The notes: generated by a model from the sequence alone, not told the origin. A stretch of DNA of 64,000 nucleotides from Pantoea phytobeneficialis (GCF_009728735.1 NZ_CP024636.1:1243621-1307620); one strand, 5' to 3'; positions 1-10,084 are shown, counted from the first letter of the stretch. Program-made: numbers and translations.

Positions 1-287
1 TTGAATATCGCAACCGGTTGATGCGTTTGCTGGCGCACAAATCGACCCGACGCAACCACACCAATGTGTTGATGCATGTGCAGGGTTATTTCCGCCGTCA
101 GCTGACCTCGCCGCAACGCCAGGAGCTGGCCCTGCTGATTGACCGTTATCGCTGTGGGCTACAGCCGTTACTGGCCCCGATCACCATGCTGAAACACTAC
201 ATGGCGGAGTTCCCGCATCCGTGGCTAACCCAGCAGCGTTATTTCGACCCTTATCCGGAAGCGCTGCGTCTGCGCTATGGCCAATAA
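1..287 (+). CDS. ybgA: YbgA family protein (DUF1722), C-terminal part
   Basis: This is the 3' end of a gene cut by the window edge; the frame is open from base 3 and stops at 285-287. The visible part holds the DUF1722 pattern: an HKSTRRNHTNVLMHVQGYF segment, then QELALLIDRYRCGLQPLLAPI and a terminal stretch ending in LRYGQ. E. coli YbgA has the same domain and also precedes phr. Its function is not established; DUF1722 proteins are often found beside photolyases. The stop codon lies 13 bases before the phr start, so the two are probably one operon. Identification is firm at family level only. Confidence 0.85.
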   Translation, partial: EYRNRLMRLLAHKSTRRNHTNVLMHVQGYFRRQLTSPQRQELALLIDRYRCGLQPLLAPITMLKHYMAEFPHPWLTQQRYFDPYPEALRLRYGQ

Positions 288-300
288 TCTCAGGAGCTTT

Positions 301-1728
301 ATGACCACTCATCTTGTCTGGCTGCGCAATGATTTACGCATCAACGACAACAGCGCGCTGTATGCTGCCTGTCGCGATCCGGGTGCGCGCGTGCTGGCGC
401 TGTTTACCGCCACGCCCGGCCAGTGGCAGCAACATCATATGGCACCGAAACAGGCGGCGTTTATTTATCAAAGCCTGTGTTTGTTGCAGGGGGCGCTGGC
501 GGAACGGGGCATCCCATTGCATTACCAACAATGCGACGATTTTGCTGCCTCGCTGGAGTATCTGGCAGACTTTTGCCAGCAGCAGCAGGTCGATCAGCTA
601 TTTTACAACTATCAATACGAAATCAATGAACGTCAGCGCGATGCCGCTGCGGAAAAACGTCTCGATGATCAGGGCGTGATTTGCCAGGGCTTTGATGACA
701 GCCTGTTGTTGCCACCGGGGAGCGTGCAGACCGGCAATCACACTATGTTTAAGGTGTTTACCCCGTTCAGCAAAGCCTTTGTCCGTCGTTTGCATCAGGG
801 GCTGCCCGAATGTCATATGGCCCCTCGCGCCCGTGCCGGTGGCCCCATCGCGGTCGAACACGAAATTCCGCCGTTTGACTATCCGCTGGAAGATTTCGAC
901 GCCACGCTGTTTCCCGCCGGCGAAGAGGCGGCGCTGCAACAGTTGCGCCATTTCGCGCAGCAACCGGTGGTGGCGTATGCCGCTGAACGCGACAAACCCG
1001 CAGTGGATGGCACCAGCAGACTATCGGTGTATCTGGCGACGGGCGTGTTGTCGCCACGCCAGTGCCTGCATCGTATCCTCAAACACCACCCGGACGCGCT
1101 GGATGGCGGTCACGCATTTGTCTGGCTTAACGAGTTGATCTGGCGTGAGTTTTATCGCCATTTGATGGTGGCATTTCCCGCACTATGCAAACATCAGCCG
1201 TTTGTCGCCTGGACGCGTAACGTGCGCTGGCAGAAAAATCAAAACCATCTGGTGGCCTGGCAGCAGGGGAAAACCGGTTATCCGATTGTGGATGCGGCGA
1301 TGCGCCAGCTAAATACCCTGGGTTGGATGCATAACCGGCTACGGATGATTGTCGCCAGTTTTCTGGTGAAGGATTTGCTGATCGACTGGCATGACGGGGA
1401 ACGCTACTTTATGCAGCAGCTGATCGACGGTGATCTGGCGGCCAATAACGGAGGCTGGCAGTGGGCGGCTTCTACCGGCACTGATGCGGCTCCCTATTTT
1501 CGCATTTTTAATCCGACGACTCAGGGCGAGCGTTTCGATCCACAGGGTGAGTTTATCCGCCAGTGGTTACCGGAACTGGCGGCAGTACCGGACGCGCATA
1601 TCCATCAGCCGCACGCCTGGGCGCAGAAAAATAACAAGACACTCGATTATCCTGAGCCAATCGTGGAACATAAGGACGCACGTAAAAAGACACTGGACGC
1701 CTTCGAGCGCGCGCGCAGCGCGGCCTGA
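301..1728 (+). CDS. phr: Deoxyribodipyrimidine photo-lyase
   Basis: The protein repairs UV-induced cyclobutane pyrimidine dimers in DNA using blue light, with FAD as catalytic cofactor and a folate antenna. The 475-residue product begins MTTHLVWLRNDLRINDN, a typical photolyase N-terminal alpha/beta domain. The FAD-binding half has the signatures WLNELIWREFYRH, GKTGYPIVDAAMRQL, GWMHNRLRM and NGGWQWAASTGTDAAPYFR. The frame is open from an ATG at 277, inside ybgA, but 301 is preferred. It is preceded by AGGAG at 292-296 and gives the same N-terminus as E. coli Phr. It is followed 17 bases later by ybgI. Confidence 0.97.
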   Translation: MTTHLVWLRNDLRINDNSALYAACRDPGARVLALFTATPGQWQQHHMAPKQAAFIYQSLCLLQGALAERGIPLHYQQCDDFAASLEYLADFCQQQQVDQLFYNYQYEINERQRDAAAEKRLDDQGVICQGFDDSLLLPPGSVQTGNHTMFKVFTPFSKAFVRRLHQGLPECHMAPRARAGGPIAVEHEIPPFDYPLEDFDATLFPAGEEAALQQLRHFAQQPVVAYAAERDKPAVDGTSRLSVYLATGVLSPRQCLHRILKHHPDALDGGHAFVWLNELIWREFYRHLMVAFPALCKHQPFVAWTRNVRWQKNQNHLVAWQQGKTGYPIVDAAMRQLNTLGWMHNRLRMIVASFLVKDLLIDWHDGERYFMQQLIDGDLAANNGGWQWAASTGTDAAPYFRIFNPTTQGERFDPQGEFIRQWLPELAAVPDAHIHQPHAWAQKNNKTLDYPEPIVEHKDARKKTLDAFERARSAA

Positions 1729-1745
1729 GAGGTCAGGGAGCCATT

Positions 1746-2489
1746 ATGAATCACGTTGAATTAGAACACATTGTTAACCAGCAGCTGAACAGCAGCACCT
1801 TTAGCGACTATGCCCCCAATGGATTGCAGGTCGAAGGTCGTCCGGAGGTGAAAACCATTATTACCGGTGTCACCGCCTGTCAGGCATTGCTCGACGAAGC
1901 GGTAAAACGCAATGCCGATGCGGTGATGGTGCATCACGGTTATTTCTGGAAAAGCGAAGCGCCGGTGATTAAAGGGATGAAACGCCAGCGCCTGCGCACG
2001 CTACTGGCCAATGATATCAACCTGTATGGCTGGCATCTGCCACTTGACGCCCATCCTCATCTCGGCAACAACGCGCAGTTGGCGCGGTTGTTCAATATTG
2101 AGGTGAAGGGCGAGGTGATGCCGCTGGTACCGTGGGGCGAGCTGGCGGAGCCGCTAAGCGGTGAGGCGCTGGCGCAACGCATCGCCCAGGCGCTGGGGCG
2201 CACACCGCTGCATTGCGGTGATAACGCGCCGGAAAAAATCAAACGTATCGCCTGGTGTAGCGGCGGCGGTCAGGGCTTTATTGACAGCGCGGCGGCATTC
2301 GGTGTCGATGCGTTTATCACTGGCGAAGTGTCGGAACAAACCATTCACAGCGCTCGCGAGCAGGGACTGCACTTCTTTGCCGCCGGACACCATGCTACCG
2401 AACGTGGCGGCATCAAGGCACTGGGGGAATGGCTGGCACAAAGCTATGGCCTCGACGTGACCTTTATCGATATCGACAATCCTGCCTGA
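1746..2489 (+). CDS. ybgI: YbgI, Nif3-like dinuclear metal-centre protein
   Basis: This 247-residue member of the NIF3/YbgI (GTP cyclohydrolase I type 2-like) family forms toroidal hexamers with a two-metal site in known structures. Its reaction is not settled; E. coli YbgI has been linked to radiation resistance. Likely metal ligands are visible in the MVHHGYFWK motif near residue 60, in the WHLPLDAHPHLGNN segment near residue 100, and in the C-terminal FFAAGHHATERGGI segment. The position directly after phr is the same as in E. coli. Confidence 0.93.
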   Translation: MNHVELEHIVNQQLNSSTFSDYAPNGLQVEGRPEVKTIITGVTACQALLDEAVKRNADAVMVHHGYFWKSEAPVIKGMKRQRLRTLLANDINLYGWHLPLDAHPHLGNNAQLARLFNIEVKGEVMPLVPWGELAEPLSGEALAQRIAQALGRTPLHCGDNAPEKIKRIAWCSGGGQGFIDSAAAFGVDAFITGEVSEQTIHSAREQGLHFFAAGHHATERGGIKALGEWLAQSYGLDVTFIDIDNPA

Positions 2490-2500
2490 TTTTTCAGCTA

Positions 2501-2530
2501 TTGCGCCCTAAGCTACGGCTGGGGGCGCAA
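2501..2530 (+). terminator. Hairpin after ybgI
   Basis: TTGCGCCC (2501-2508) pairs perfectly with GGGCGCAA (2523-2530). No T-run follows, so this may be a weak terminator or an mRNA-stabilising hairpin separating ybgI from the pxp operon. Confidence 0.4.
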
Positions 2531-2535
2531 ATCGG

Positions 2536-2564
2536 TTGACACACCTCTGACACTTTCGCATAAC
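2536..2564 (+). promoter_or_regulatory. Candidate sigma-70 promoter for the pxp operon
   Basis: A consensus -35 box TTGACA lies at 2536-2541. It is followed after 17 bases by CATAAC (2559-2564), a four-of-six match to the -10 box. It sits about 90 bases before pxpB and just past the ybgI hairpin. Transcription would start near 2571. Confidence 0.5.
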
Positions 2565-2652
2565 TGGTTGCCTTTAAAGCATAAGCGACACGCGTACAGC
2601 GGGGAGCAACATCAGTTGGCTGCCCGGAAGAAAGTGAATCAGGAGGTGGGTT

Positions 2653-3309
2653 TTGCAACGAGCACGTTGTTATCTGCTGGGGGAACGCGCGGTAGTGCTG
2701 GAACTGGAACCACCGGTTTCCTTAGCCAGCCAGCAACGCATTTGGGGATTGTGCCAGCGGCTACAGGGTAATGAAAAGGTGTCGGAAGTGATTCCCGGCA
2801 TGAACAATCTGACGCTGTTGCTGCGCGATCCACAGCGCAATGCATTGGATGCTATCGAGAATCTGCAACGCTGGTGGGAAGAGAGTGAAGCGCAGCGACC
2901 GGAATCGCGTCTGGTGGAGATCCCGGTGGTTTATGGCGGTGAGGCCGGGCCGGATTTATCGGTGGTCGCCGAGCATGCCGGTATGACACCACGCCAGGTG
3001 GTGGAGCTACACAGCAGCACCGACTATGTGGTTTATTTTATTGGCTTTCAGCCTGGATTCCCCTATCTGGGCGGCCTCGATAGCCGCTTACATACGCCGC
3101 GTCGCGCCGAGCCACGCGTGATCGTCCCTGCCGGTTCAGTCGGCATCGGCGGCAGCCAAACCGGCGTTTACCCGCTGGCAACCCCAGGTGGCTGGCAATT
3201 GCTGGGACAAACCGCCATCAGCCTGTTTGATCCCCAACAGCAACCGCCAACGCTGTTGCGTCCCGGCGACAGCGTGCGCTTCGTGCCGCAAAAGGAGGGC
3301 GTATGCTAA
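2653..3309 (+). CDS. pxpB: 5-oxoprolinase subunit PxpB
   Basis: One subunit of the prokaryotic ATP-dependent 5-oxoprolinase PxpABC, which opens 5-oxoproline (pyroglutamate) to L-glutamate. The 218-residue protein starts [21 protein letters not shown] and has the family motifs [42 protein letters not shown] and [15 protein letters not shown]. The start codon is TTG at 2653, placed 7 bases after an AGGAGG at 2641-2646; this gives the same N-terminus as E. coli YbgJ. Its last 7 bases overlap pxpC, so translation is probably coupled. Confidence 0.95.
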   Translation: MQRARCYLLGERAVVLELEPPVSLASQQRIWGLCQRLQGNEKVSEVIPGMNNLTLLLRDPQRNALDAIENLQRWWEESEAQRPESRLVEIPVVYGGEAGPDLSVVAEHAGMTPRQVVELHSSTDYVVYFIGFQPGFPYLGGLDSRLHTPRRAEPRVIVPAGSVGIGGSQTGVYPLATPGGWQLLGQTAISLFDPQQQPPTLLRPGDSVRFVPQKEGVC

Positions 3310-4235
3310 AGATTCTTCGTGCCGGATTGATGACCTCATTGCAGGATCAGGGCCGTAACGGCTGGCGGCAGTTTGGCATCAGCGTCAGTGGCGCACTCGA
3401 TCAACCGGCCATGCGCACCGCCAACATGTTGGTGGGTAACGATGAAGGCAGCGCGGTACTGGAGATTGTGCTGGGGCAGTTTAAAGCGCAGTTCCAGCGT
3501 GACGGTTGGTTCGCTCTGACGGGAGCAGGCTGCAATGCTAACCTGGACGGCAAAGCTGTCTGGACCGGCTGGCGTCTGCCGGTGAAGAAAGGGCAGGTCC
3601 TCAGTTTGTCGATGCCAGTGCACGGCATGCGCAGTTACCTGGCGATTAACGGCGGTTTTGCCGTGCCAGAGATGCTGGACTCCGCCAGTACCGATCTGAA
3701 AGCCGGATTTGGTGGTTTTGCCGGACGTAAGTTGCAGGATGGTGATCTGTTGCCGCTCGGCAAGGCGACTCGTGACTTCAGCAAGAAAGCCGGGGTGCGG
3801 CAGTTGCTGTGGGGCAATCGTATCCGTGCGCTGCCCGGTCCGGAATACAACGAATTCACCCGTGAAGCGCAGGAAGCGTTCTGGCGCAGCGCGTGGAAAC
3901 TGAGTCCGCAAAGTAACCGCATGGGCTATCGCTTGCAGGGGCGCACGCTGCATCGCAAAGCCACGCGCGATTTGTTGTCACACGGTCTGGTACCGGGCGT
4001 GGTGCAGGTGCCGCCAAACGGACAGCCGATTGTGTTGATGGCCGATGCACAGACTACCGGGGGATATCCGCGAATTGCCTGCATTATCGAAGCCGATCTC
4101 TATCATTTAGCCCAGATTCGCCTGGGGGAACCGATTCATTTCACCCATTGCACGCTGGAAGAAGCGATGCAGGCGAAGCAGCAGCAACAGCGTGTATTTG
4201 ATCAGATGAACTGGGGGCTATCACATGAAAATTGA
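3303..4235 (+). CDS. pxpC: 5-oxoprolinase subunit PxpC
   Basis: The 310-residue partner of PxpB in 5-oxoprolinase; PxpB and PxpC are also related to the two halves of urea carboxylase/allophanate-hydrolase accessory domains (the KipI/KipA families). Visible signatures are [19 protein letters not shown] at the N-terminus, [10 protein letters not shown] in the middle and [20 protein letters not shown] near residue 240. The gene overlaps pxpB by 7 bases upstream and pxpA by 11 bases downstream, so the three subunits should be made in step. Confidence 0.95.
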   Translation: MLKILRAGLMTSLQDQGRNGWRQFGISVSGALDQPAMRTANMLVGNDEGSAVLEIVLGQFKAQFQRDGWFALTGAGCNANLDGKAVWTGWRLPVKKGQVLSLSMPVHGMRSYLAINGGFAVPEMLDSASTDLKAGFGGFAGRKLQDGDLLPLGKATRDFSKKAGVRQLLWGNRIRALPGPEYNEFTREAQEAFWRSAWKLSPQSNRMGYRLQGRTLHRKATRDLLSHGLVPGVVQVPPNGQPIVLMADAQTTGGYPRIACIIEADLYHLAQIRLGEPIHFTHCTLEEAMQAKQQQQRVFDQMNWGLSHEN

Positions 4236-4962
4236 TCTCAACGCCGATCTTGGCGAAGGGAGCGGCAGCGATCAGGAATTGTTGCAACTGGTCAGCTCCG
4301 CCAACATTGCTTGCGGTTTCCATGCGGGGGATGCGGCAACCATGCTGCAATCGGTGCGCTGGGCGCAGGCGGCAGGGGTGGCGATTGGTGCGCATCCCAG
4401 CTTTCCCGACCGGGAAAATTTTGGCCGCACCGCCATGCAGTTGCCGCCAGATATCGTCTATGCGCAGTTGATTTACCAGATTGGCGCACTGAAAAGTCTG
4501 GCGGAAAGCGAGGGCGCGCGACTGGTGCACGTCAAACCGCACGGCATGTTATACAACCAGGCGGCAGCCGATCCACAACTGGCGGATACCATTGCTCGTG
4601 CCGTCAAGGTGGTTGATGCCGGTTTAATCCTGGTGGGGCTGGCGGGCAGTGAGTCGATTCGGGCAGCGGCCCATCATGGGCTGAAAACGCGCGAAGAAGT
4701 GTTTGCCGATCGCGGCTATCTGTCCAGTGGCGCGCTGGTGCCACGCGGTCAGCCGGGTGCGTTGATTGAAGATACTGCGCAGTCAATTGCCCACACGCTG
4801 ACGATGGTGCAACAGCGTAAAGTACAAAGCATCTCTGGCGACTGGGTGGCGGTGAATGCGCAAACCGTGTGTCTGCATGGCGATGGGGCTCATGCGCTGC
4901 AATTTGCTCACGCGTTGCGCGCGGCGTTTGCGGCCCAGCACGTTACTGTGACCAGCGTATAA
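4225..4962 (+). CDS. pxpA: 5-oxoprolinase subunit PxpA
   Basis: The LamB/YcsF-family subunit of 5-oxoprolinase, 245 residues. It opens with [12 protein letters not shown] and has the family motifs [33 protein letters not shown] and [11 protein letters not shown]. Glutamate released by the complex can enter central metabolism. The start at 4225 lies inside pxpC. A REP-like inverted repeat begins 30 bases after its stop and separates it from the membrane genes that follow. Confidence 0.96.
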   Translation: MKIDLNADLGEGSGSDQELLQLVSSANIACGFHAGDAATMLQSVRWAQAAGVAIGAHPSFPDRENFGRTAMQLPPDIVYAQLIYQIGALKSLAESEGARLVHVKPHGMLYNQAAADPQLADTIARAVKVVDAGLILVGLAGSESIRAAAHHGLKTREEVFADRGYLSSGALVPRGQPGALIEDTAQSIAHTLTMVQQRKVQSISGDWVAVNAQTVCLHGDGAHALQFAHALRAAFAAQHVTVTSV

Positions 4963-4991
4963 GTTTCGAACAATTACCCGGCTACACATTC

Positions 4992-5070
4992 CGTCGCGGC
5001 GCGATTTATCGCGCTGTTTTCAGGCATTTCATGGCCTGCCAAAACCCGCACGATAAATCGTGCCGCGACG
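4992..5070. repeat. REP-like inverted pair, copy 1
   Basis: A forward arm at 4992-5014 and a reverse arm at 5048-5070 share the palindromic core around CGATTTATCG. The base of each arm reads CGTCGCGGC or its complement instead of the usual CGTAGCGGC; both arms carry the same T-C change, so the outer stem stays perfect. It lies inside the pxp transcription unit, between pxpA and the DUF969 gene, where it could act as a folded mRNA element. Confidence 0.85.
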
Positions 5071-5119
5071 ACCAGGCGCAAGCAAGCCGGGCTTTTTATT
5101 TCTGATAAGGGGAGAAAAC

Positions 5120-5848
5120 ATGGAAAGCGTGGTGAATCTCTGGCCGTTGCTGGGTATTGGTACTATCGTGCTCGGTTTTGTGCTGCGGTTTAATCCGGTG
5201 CTGGTGGTGATTGTGGCGGGTTTTGTTACCGGGTTATCGGCCCATATGTCGCTGGCCGATATTCTGGAAAAACTGGGCTCCGGGTTCCTGAACACCCGTA
5301 ACCTGCCGTTGATTCTGCTGTTGCCGCTGGCGGTGATCGGTCTGCTGGAACGACATGGCCTGAAAGAAAGGGCGCAAACCTGGATCGCGCAGATCAAAAC
5401 CGCTACGGCGGGACGTCTGCTGATTGTCTATTTATTTGTGCGAGAAATTACCGCAGCGCTGGGGCTGACCAGCCTCGGCGGTCATCCGCAAATGGTGCGC
5501 CCGCTGCTGGCGCCGATGGCGGAAGGGGCGACAGAAAACCGCTATGGTGAAGTGTCGCCGGAAGTACGTCACCGTCTGCGCGCCATGTCGGCCGCCACGG
5601 ATAACGTCGGACTGTTTTTTGGTGAGGATATTTTCGTTGCCTTCGGTGCCATCATCTTTATGCACAACTTTATGCAGGAGTCGGCTGGCATTCAGACCGA
5701 ACCGCTGCATATCGCGGTATGGGGCATTCCCACCGCGATTTGCGCCTTCCTGATCCACTCCGCCCGTTTGATCCGTCTTGACCGCCAGTTGGCGCGTGAG
5801 CTGGGCGCACTGAATCAACAGGCGTTACAAGCCAAAGGAGCAGAATGA
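5120..5848 (+). CDS. DUF969 membrane protein, predicted 5-oxoproline permease subunit
   Basis: This 242-residue hydrophobic protein belongs to the DUF969 family. Several transmembrane segments are visible: a very hydrophobic N-terminal pair (residues 8-45), LPLILLLPLAVIGLLE and LLIVYLFVREI in the middle, and one near 190. The loop MSAATDNVGLFFGEDIFVAFG is characteristic. The frame extends upstream to 5060, but ATG 5120 follows GGGGAG and avoids translating the REP-like repeat. It overlaps the DUF979 gene by 4 bases. DUF969 and DUF979 occur as a pair, and here lie between 5-oxoprolinase and pyroglutamyl peptidase. Transport of pyroglutamate is inferred from that context and not shown by the sequence itself. 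Confidence 0.8.
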   Translation: MESVVNLWPLLGIGTIVLGFVLRFNPVLVVIVAGFVTGLSAHMSLADILEKLGSGFLNTRNLPLILLLPLAVIGLLERHGLKERAQTWIAQIKTATAGRLLIVYLFVREITAALGLTSLGGHPQMVRPLLAPMAEGATENRYGEVSPEVRHRLRAMSAATDNVGLFFGEDIFVAFGAIIFMHNFMQESAGIQTEPLHIAVWGIPTAICAFLIHSARLIRLDRQLARELGALNQQALQAKGAE

Positions 5849-6837
5849 TGTTCCAGCAACAATATCTGATGTGGCTGGCAGGCATCATTCTGCTGATTGT
5901 CGCCGTATTTTCCTGGCGGGATCGTGCCAATCCTCGGCGTCTGACTACCGGGTTGTTTTGGGCGCTATACGGGATGATCTTCCTGATTAGTGATGGGGTT
6001 TATCAATGGATGACGCCACGAACCCTGCATATCGCCGTAGGTGTTGCCGTGGTGGTGATGGCGTTGATTGCCGGTTTTGGCGGCGTGCGCCTGGGCCGGT
6101 ATCACCAACGCAGCGATGAAGAGAAGCAGGCCAGCGCCAAACGTCTGGGTAACCAGCTGTTTATCCCGGCGCTGGCGATCCCGGTGGTGACGGTGGTTGG
6201 CGTGCTGGCGTTTAACAATCTGCCTGGTCTGCAACAGGCGGTGTTTGGCGCAGGGAACCATTCCACCCTGATTACGCTGTTCTCAATGATGATGGGTTGT
6301 CTGATTGGCTGGCTGGTGGCACTGAAAATGACCCGCGAAAAGCCGATGCAGTCGATGCAGGAAACGCGACGTTTGCTGGATGCCGTTGGCTGGGCGTTTA
6401 TCCTGCCGCAAATCCTTGCCACGCTGGGCCTGCTGTTCACCAGCGCCGGGGTGGGTAACGCGATTTCACACCTGACCGAGCAGTATCTGGCTGTCGATAA
6501 CCGTTTTATCGCGGTAGCCGTGTATGCCATTGGTATGGCGCTGTTGACCATGGTGATGGGTAATGCCTTCGCTGCGTTCCCGATTGTCACCGCCGGTATC
6601 GGTATCCCGATTCTGGTGCTGCAACACCACGGTAACCCGGCAGTGATGGCGGCGATTGGCATGTTCTCGGGCTATTGCGGCACCTTGATGACCCCGATGG
6701 CGGCGAACTTCAATATTGTCCCGGCTCGCCTGCTGGAGCTGCCTGATCGCAATGCGGTAATCAGAGCACAGGTCCCGACCGGTTTAATGCTGTTGGTGGT
6801 CAATATTTTCCTGCTGTGGTTCATGATGTTTTTGTGA
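5845..6837 (+). CDS. DUF979 membrane protein, predicted partner of DUF969 permease
   Basis: A 330-residue polytopic membrane protein of family DUF979, with about nine hydrophobic segments spread from residue 7 to the C-terminal [14 protein letters not shown]. Conserved stretches include [19 protein letters not shown] and [21 protein letters not shown], whose small-residue and proline content resembles transporter unwound helices. The start overlaps the stop of the DUF969 gene as ATGA, after AAGGAG at 5834-5839. The two proteins probably form one transporter. The substrate is inferred from neighbours pxpBCA and pcp to be pyroglutamate or pyroglutamyl peptides. Confidence 0.8.
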   Translation: MMFQQQYLMWLAGIILLIVAVFSWRDRANPRRLTTGLFWALYGMIFLISDGVYQWMTPRTLHIAVGVAVVVMALIAGFGGVRLGRYHQRSDEEKQASAKRLGNQLFIPALAIPVVTVVGVLAFNNLPGLQQAVFGAGNHSTLITLFSMMMGCLIGWLVALKMTREKPMQSMQETRRLLDAVGWAFILPQILATLGLLFTSAGVGNAISHLTEQYLAVDNRFIAVAVYAIGMALLTMVMGNAFAAFPIVTAGIGIPILVLQHHGNPAVMAAIGMFSGYCGTLMTPMAANFNIVPARLLELPDRNAVIRAQVPTGLMLLVVNIFLLWFMMFL

Positions 6838-6844
6838 GGAAAGA

Positions 6845-7492
6845 ATGAAAACGGTATTAATGACCGCGTTTGAGCCTTTTGAAGGCGAAAGCATCAATCC
6901 CTCGTGGGAAGCGGTACGATCTTTTGATGGAAAGGTGATTGACGGCGCACGCGTGGTGGCACGTCAGTTACCGGTGGCGTACAGCCGTTGCGGTGCCGTG
7001 CTGACGCAGGCGCTGGAAACGTTGCAACCCGATCGCATTCTCTGTATCGGTCAGGCGGGGGGGCGCAGCGACATCAGCGTGGAGCGGGTGGCGATCAACA
7101 TTGATGATGCACGTATCCCTGATAATGAGGGGCAGCAGCCGATTGATCAGCCGGTGGTGGTGGACGGGCCGGCGGCTTATTTTTCGACGCTGCCGATCAA
7201 GGCGATAGTTGCAGCAACGCGCGAGGCGGGGATACCGGCCTCGGTATCGCAAACTGCCGGGACCTTTACCTGTAATCATGTGATGTATCGCTTGCTGCAC
7301 TGGCTGGCGACGCATCAGAGCAGTGCGCGCGGTGGTTTTATTCATATCCCATATCTGCCGGAGCAAGCGGTGAAGCATCCCGGTGCGCCGAGCATGGCAG
7401 CGGCCAGTGTCATTCAGGCGCTGGAGATGGCGATCCGCGTGACGCTGAAGGTGGATAAAGATTTGCATGTCGCGGGGGGCGCGACCCATTAA
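6845..7492 (+). CDS. pcp: Pyroglutamyl-peptidase I
   Basis: This cytosolic C15 cysteine peptidase removes an N-terminal pyroglutamyl residue from peptides. The 215-residue protein carries the expected catalytic triad: Glu80 in the [11 protein letters not shown] segment, Cys143 in [10 protein letters not shown] and His167 in [11 protein letters not shown]. The N-terminal [16 protein letters not shown] motif is typical. It lies 7 bases after the DUF979 gene. The pathway reads logically: peptide or pyroglutamate import, Pcp to free 5-oxoproline, and PxpABC to turn it into glutamate. E. coli K-12 has no pcp here. Confidence 0.96.
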   Translation: MKTVLMTAFEPFEGESINPSWEAVRSFDGKVIDGARVVARQLPVAYSRCGAVLTQALETLQPDRILCIGQAGGRSDISVERVAINIDDARIPDNEGQQPIDQPVVVDGPAAYFSTLPIKAIVAATREAGIPASVSQTAGTFTCNHVMYRLLHWLATHQSSARGGFIHIPYLPEQAVKHPGAPSMAAASVIQALEMAIRVTLKVDKDLHVAGGATH

Positions 7493-7503
7493 CAGGAGTC
7501 GTC

Positions 7504-8292
7504 ATGCCTGAAGGACCGGAGATCCGCCGAGCGGCGGATCAGCTGGCGGCGGCGATGACGGGCAAACCGCTCACTGATGTGTGGTTTGCCTTTCCGCAGC
7601 TGAAAACTTACGAACCGGCGCTACTGGGTGCAACCGTTACGGCAATTGAAACCCGGGGCAAGGCGCTACTGACTCATTTCTCCAATGGTCTGACCCTCTA
7701 CAGCCATAACCAGCTGTATGGCGTCTGGCGTGTGGTGCCGACCGGTACCCAACCGCAGACCGCCCGGCAGTTGCGGGTACGGCTGGCTAATGCTGACCAA
7801 ACCATCCTGCTATATAGCGCTTCCGATATTGAGCTGCTCAACGCGGAGACGCTGGCCGCTCATCCTTTTTTACAACGCGTAGGACCGGATGTGCTGGATG
7901 CCAGCCTGACGGTGGACGCGGTGCAGGAGCGCTTGTTGTCGTCACGCTTTCGGCGGCGGCAATTCAGTGGCTTACTGCTCGATCAGGCGTTTCTCGCTGG
8001 CCTGGGGAACTACCTGCGCGTGGAGATTTTATGGCATGCGCAGTTGCTGGCGCAGCATCGTGCTCAGGATCTGAATGCGTTGCAGCTCAGGGCGCTGAGT
8101 GAAGCGCTACTGGCGGTGCCGCGCCACTCTTATCAGATGCGTGGCAGCATGAAGAAATACCATGAAGAGGCGGCTTTCCGTTTTGAGGTGTTTCATCGGC
8201 AGGGGAAAAAGTGTCGACGATGTGGCACGGTGATCGAGAAGGGCGTGCTGTCATCCCGACCATTTTATTGGTGTCCGGGGTGTCAGAGCTAA
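7504..8292 (+). CDS. nei: Endonuclease VIII (DNA glycosylase/AP lyase Nei)
   Basis: Nei excises oxidised pyrimidines from DNA and cuts the abasic site by beta,delta-elimination. The 262-residue protein starts MPEGPEIRR, giving the catalytic Pro2 and Glu3. The C-terminal zinc finger is complete: Cys237, Cys240, Cys257 and Cys260, with the conserved Arg252 in the finger loop. A helix-two-turn-helix segment [12 protein letters not shown] lies near residue 165. It starts 11 bases after pcp and may be read with the preceding operon. In E. coli nei follows pxpA directly. Confidence 0.96.
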   Translation: MPEGPEIRRAADQLAAAMTGKPLTDVWFAFPQLKTYEPALLGATVTAIETRGKALLTHFSNGLTLYSHNQLYGVWRVVPTGTQPQTARQLRVRLANADQTILLYSASDIELLNAETLAAHPFLQRVGPDVLDASLTVDAVQERLLSSRFRRRQFSGLLLDQAFLAGLGNYLRVEILWHAQLLAQHRAQDLNALQLRALSEALLAVPRHSYQMRGSMKKYHEEAAFRFEVFHRQGKKCRRCGTVIEKGVLSSRPFYWCPGCQS

Positions 8293-8308
8293 TGACAGCA
8301 GGCCTGAT

Positions 8309-8368
8309 GCGCGATAAATCGCGCCGCTACGCCAGGTGTTCCAATTGTAGCGGCACGATTTATCGCGC
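8309..8368. repeat. REP-like inverted pair, copy 2
   Basis: A reverse arm at 8309-8330 reads into GCCGCTACGCC, and a forward arm lies at 8347-8368 with one A change in GCGGCACGATT. Arms point away from each other, opposite to copy 1. It fills the gap between the convergent nei and gltA genes. Confidence 0.85.
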
Positions 8369-8382
8369 GGTTTTGATGCAGC

Positions 8383-8400
8383 GGGCGGGATAACCCGCCC
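8383..8400 (-). terminator. GC-rich hairpin after gltA
   Basis: GGGCGGG (8383-8389) and CCCGCCC (8394-8400) form a perfect 7-bp stem with a 4-base loop, 6 bases past the gltA stop. There is no clear U-tract on the gltA strand, so it may terminate weakly or mark an RNA end. Confidence 0.45.
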
Positions 8401-8406
8401 TTAACC

Positions 8407-9690
8407 TTATTTCTTCAGCGCCGACGTGAAAGGACGCTCGGTATAACCGGTATACAGCTGACGTGGACGGGCAATCTTCATGCCTTCGTCGTGCATCTCT
8501 TTCCAGTGTGCAATCCAGCCCACGGTACGCGCCATCGCGAAGATCACGGTAAACATGGAGGACGGGATACCCATCGCTTTCAGAATAATGCCAGAGTAGA
8601 AATCGACGTTTGGATAGAGTTTACGCTCAATGAAGTACGGGTCGTTCAGCGCGATATGTTCCAGCTCCATCGCCACTTCCAGCAGGTCATCTTTCATACC
8701 CAGCTCATTCAGCACTTCGTGGCAGGTTTCACGCATGACGGTAGCGCGCGGGTCGTAGTTTTTATACACACGGTGGCCGAAGCCCATCAGACGGAACGAA
8801 TCGTTCTTGTCTTTGGCACGACGGACGAATTCCGGGATGTGATCCACGGTGCTGATCTCTTCCAGCATACGCAGCGTAGCTTCGTTCGCACCGCCGTGTG
8901 CCGGTCCCCACAGAGACGCGATACCCGCCGCGATACAGGCAAACGGGTTAGCGCCGGAAGAACCAGCAGTACGTACGGTGGAGGTGGAGGCGTTTTGTTC
9001 GTGGTCAGCGTGCAGAATCAGAATACGGTCCATGGCGCGTTCCAGTACCGGGTTTACCTTGTACTCTTCGCACGGGGTGGCAAACATCATATGCAGGAAG
9101 TTACCCGCATAGGAGAGGTCGTTGCGCGGATAAACGAATGGCTGACCAATGGAGTATTTGTAGCACATCGCCGCCATGGTTGGCATTTTGGACAACAGAC
9201 GGAACGCGGCGATTTCACGGTGACGTTCAATATTGACGTCCAGCGAGTCGTGATAAAACGCGGCCAGCGCACCCGTTACACCACACATGACCGCCATCGG
9301 ATGCGAGTCACGGCGGAAGCCGTGGAACAAACGGGTGATTTGCTCGTGGATCATGGTGTGGCGGGTAACGGTAACGCGGAATTCTTCAAACTGCTCCTGG
9401 GTTGGCGCTTCGCCGTTCAGCAGGATATAACAGACTTCCAGGTAGTTTGAGTGCGTTGCCAGTTGATCAATCGGAAAACCGCGATGTAACAAAATACCTT
9501 CATCACCATCAATAAAGGTGATTTTAGATTCGCATGACGCTGTAGAGGTGAAACCGGGGTCGAAGGTAAACAGGCCTTTATTGCCGAGAGCGCGGACATC
9601 AACGACATCCTGTCCCAGCGTGCCATGCATCACGTCCAGTTCAACTGCCGTATTGTCTTGTAGGGTTAGCGTCACTTTTTTATCTGTCAT
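8407..9690 (-). CDS. gltA: Citrate synthase (hexameric type II)
   Basis: GltA condenses oxaloacetate and acetyl-CoA to citrate, the entry step of the TCA cycle. The 427-residue protein has the citrate synthase signatures [15 protein letters not shown] and [14 protein letters not shown], each with an active-site His, and the catalytic Asp in the segment [10 protein letters not shown]. The N-terminal extension (about residues 1-50) matches the NADH-sensitive hexameric enzymes of Gram-negative bacteria. It is transcribed away from sdhC, and the long gap between them must hold both promoters. Confidence 0.98.
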   Translation of the reverse strand: MTDKKVTLTLQDNTAVELDVMHGTLGQDVVDVRALGNKGLFTFDPGFTSTASCESKITFIDGDEGILLHRGFPIDQLATHSNYLEVCYILLNGEAPTQEQFEEFRVTVTRHTMIHEQITRLFHGFRRDSHPMAVMCGVTGALAAFYHDSLDVNIERHREIAAFRLLSKMPTMAAMCYKYSIGQPFVYPRNDLSYAGNFLHMMFATPCEEYKVNPVLERAMDRILILHADHEQNASTSTVRTAGSSGANPFACIAAGIASLWGPAHGGANEATLRMLEEISTVDHIPEFVRRAKDKNDSFRLMGFGHRVYKNYDPRATVMRETCHEVLNELGMKDDLLEVAMELEHIALNDPYFIERKLYPNVDFYSGIILKAMGIPSSMFTVIFAMARTVGWIAHWKEMHDEGMKIARPRQLYTGYTERPFTSALKK

Positions 9691-10084
9691 TTTTCGTCTC
9701 CATAGCGCCTTGGTAGGTAAGGATCTTAGACACCAATACAGCTTTCATGTTTCATAAAAACCACAATCTTCACAGTATCACTCTGCGGTCACGTTTGTCG
9801 TGCAAGGTAGAGTACAGAGTGAACGTTACGTTTGGGGCAGTGGCGTCCGGGCATGACATGCTGCAAATCGCGGATGTTAAAGATCCTGTCACGACATAAC
9901 TTCTTGGTAACCAATAACCTGATGCTTTGTAATGCTCTGAGTGGCAATGTTACATAACTTCAGCTTAGGGGAAAGTGTATCCCCATAACTTTTGTGCATC
10001 ATAGGGCTTTAATGCGTTTGTTTGTAACCGAATTGTTGAACTTTTGTCAAATCAGATAATTAAAAATGTATGAAATGTGAAATA

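Noticed and set aside
8491..9450. A 319-residue open frame antisense to gltA
   Set aside because: It is a His/Arg/Val-rich shadow of the gltA codons in the opposite strand; several similar long shadows occur opposite sucA, tolA and bioB.
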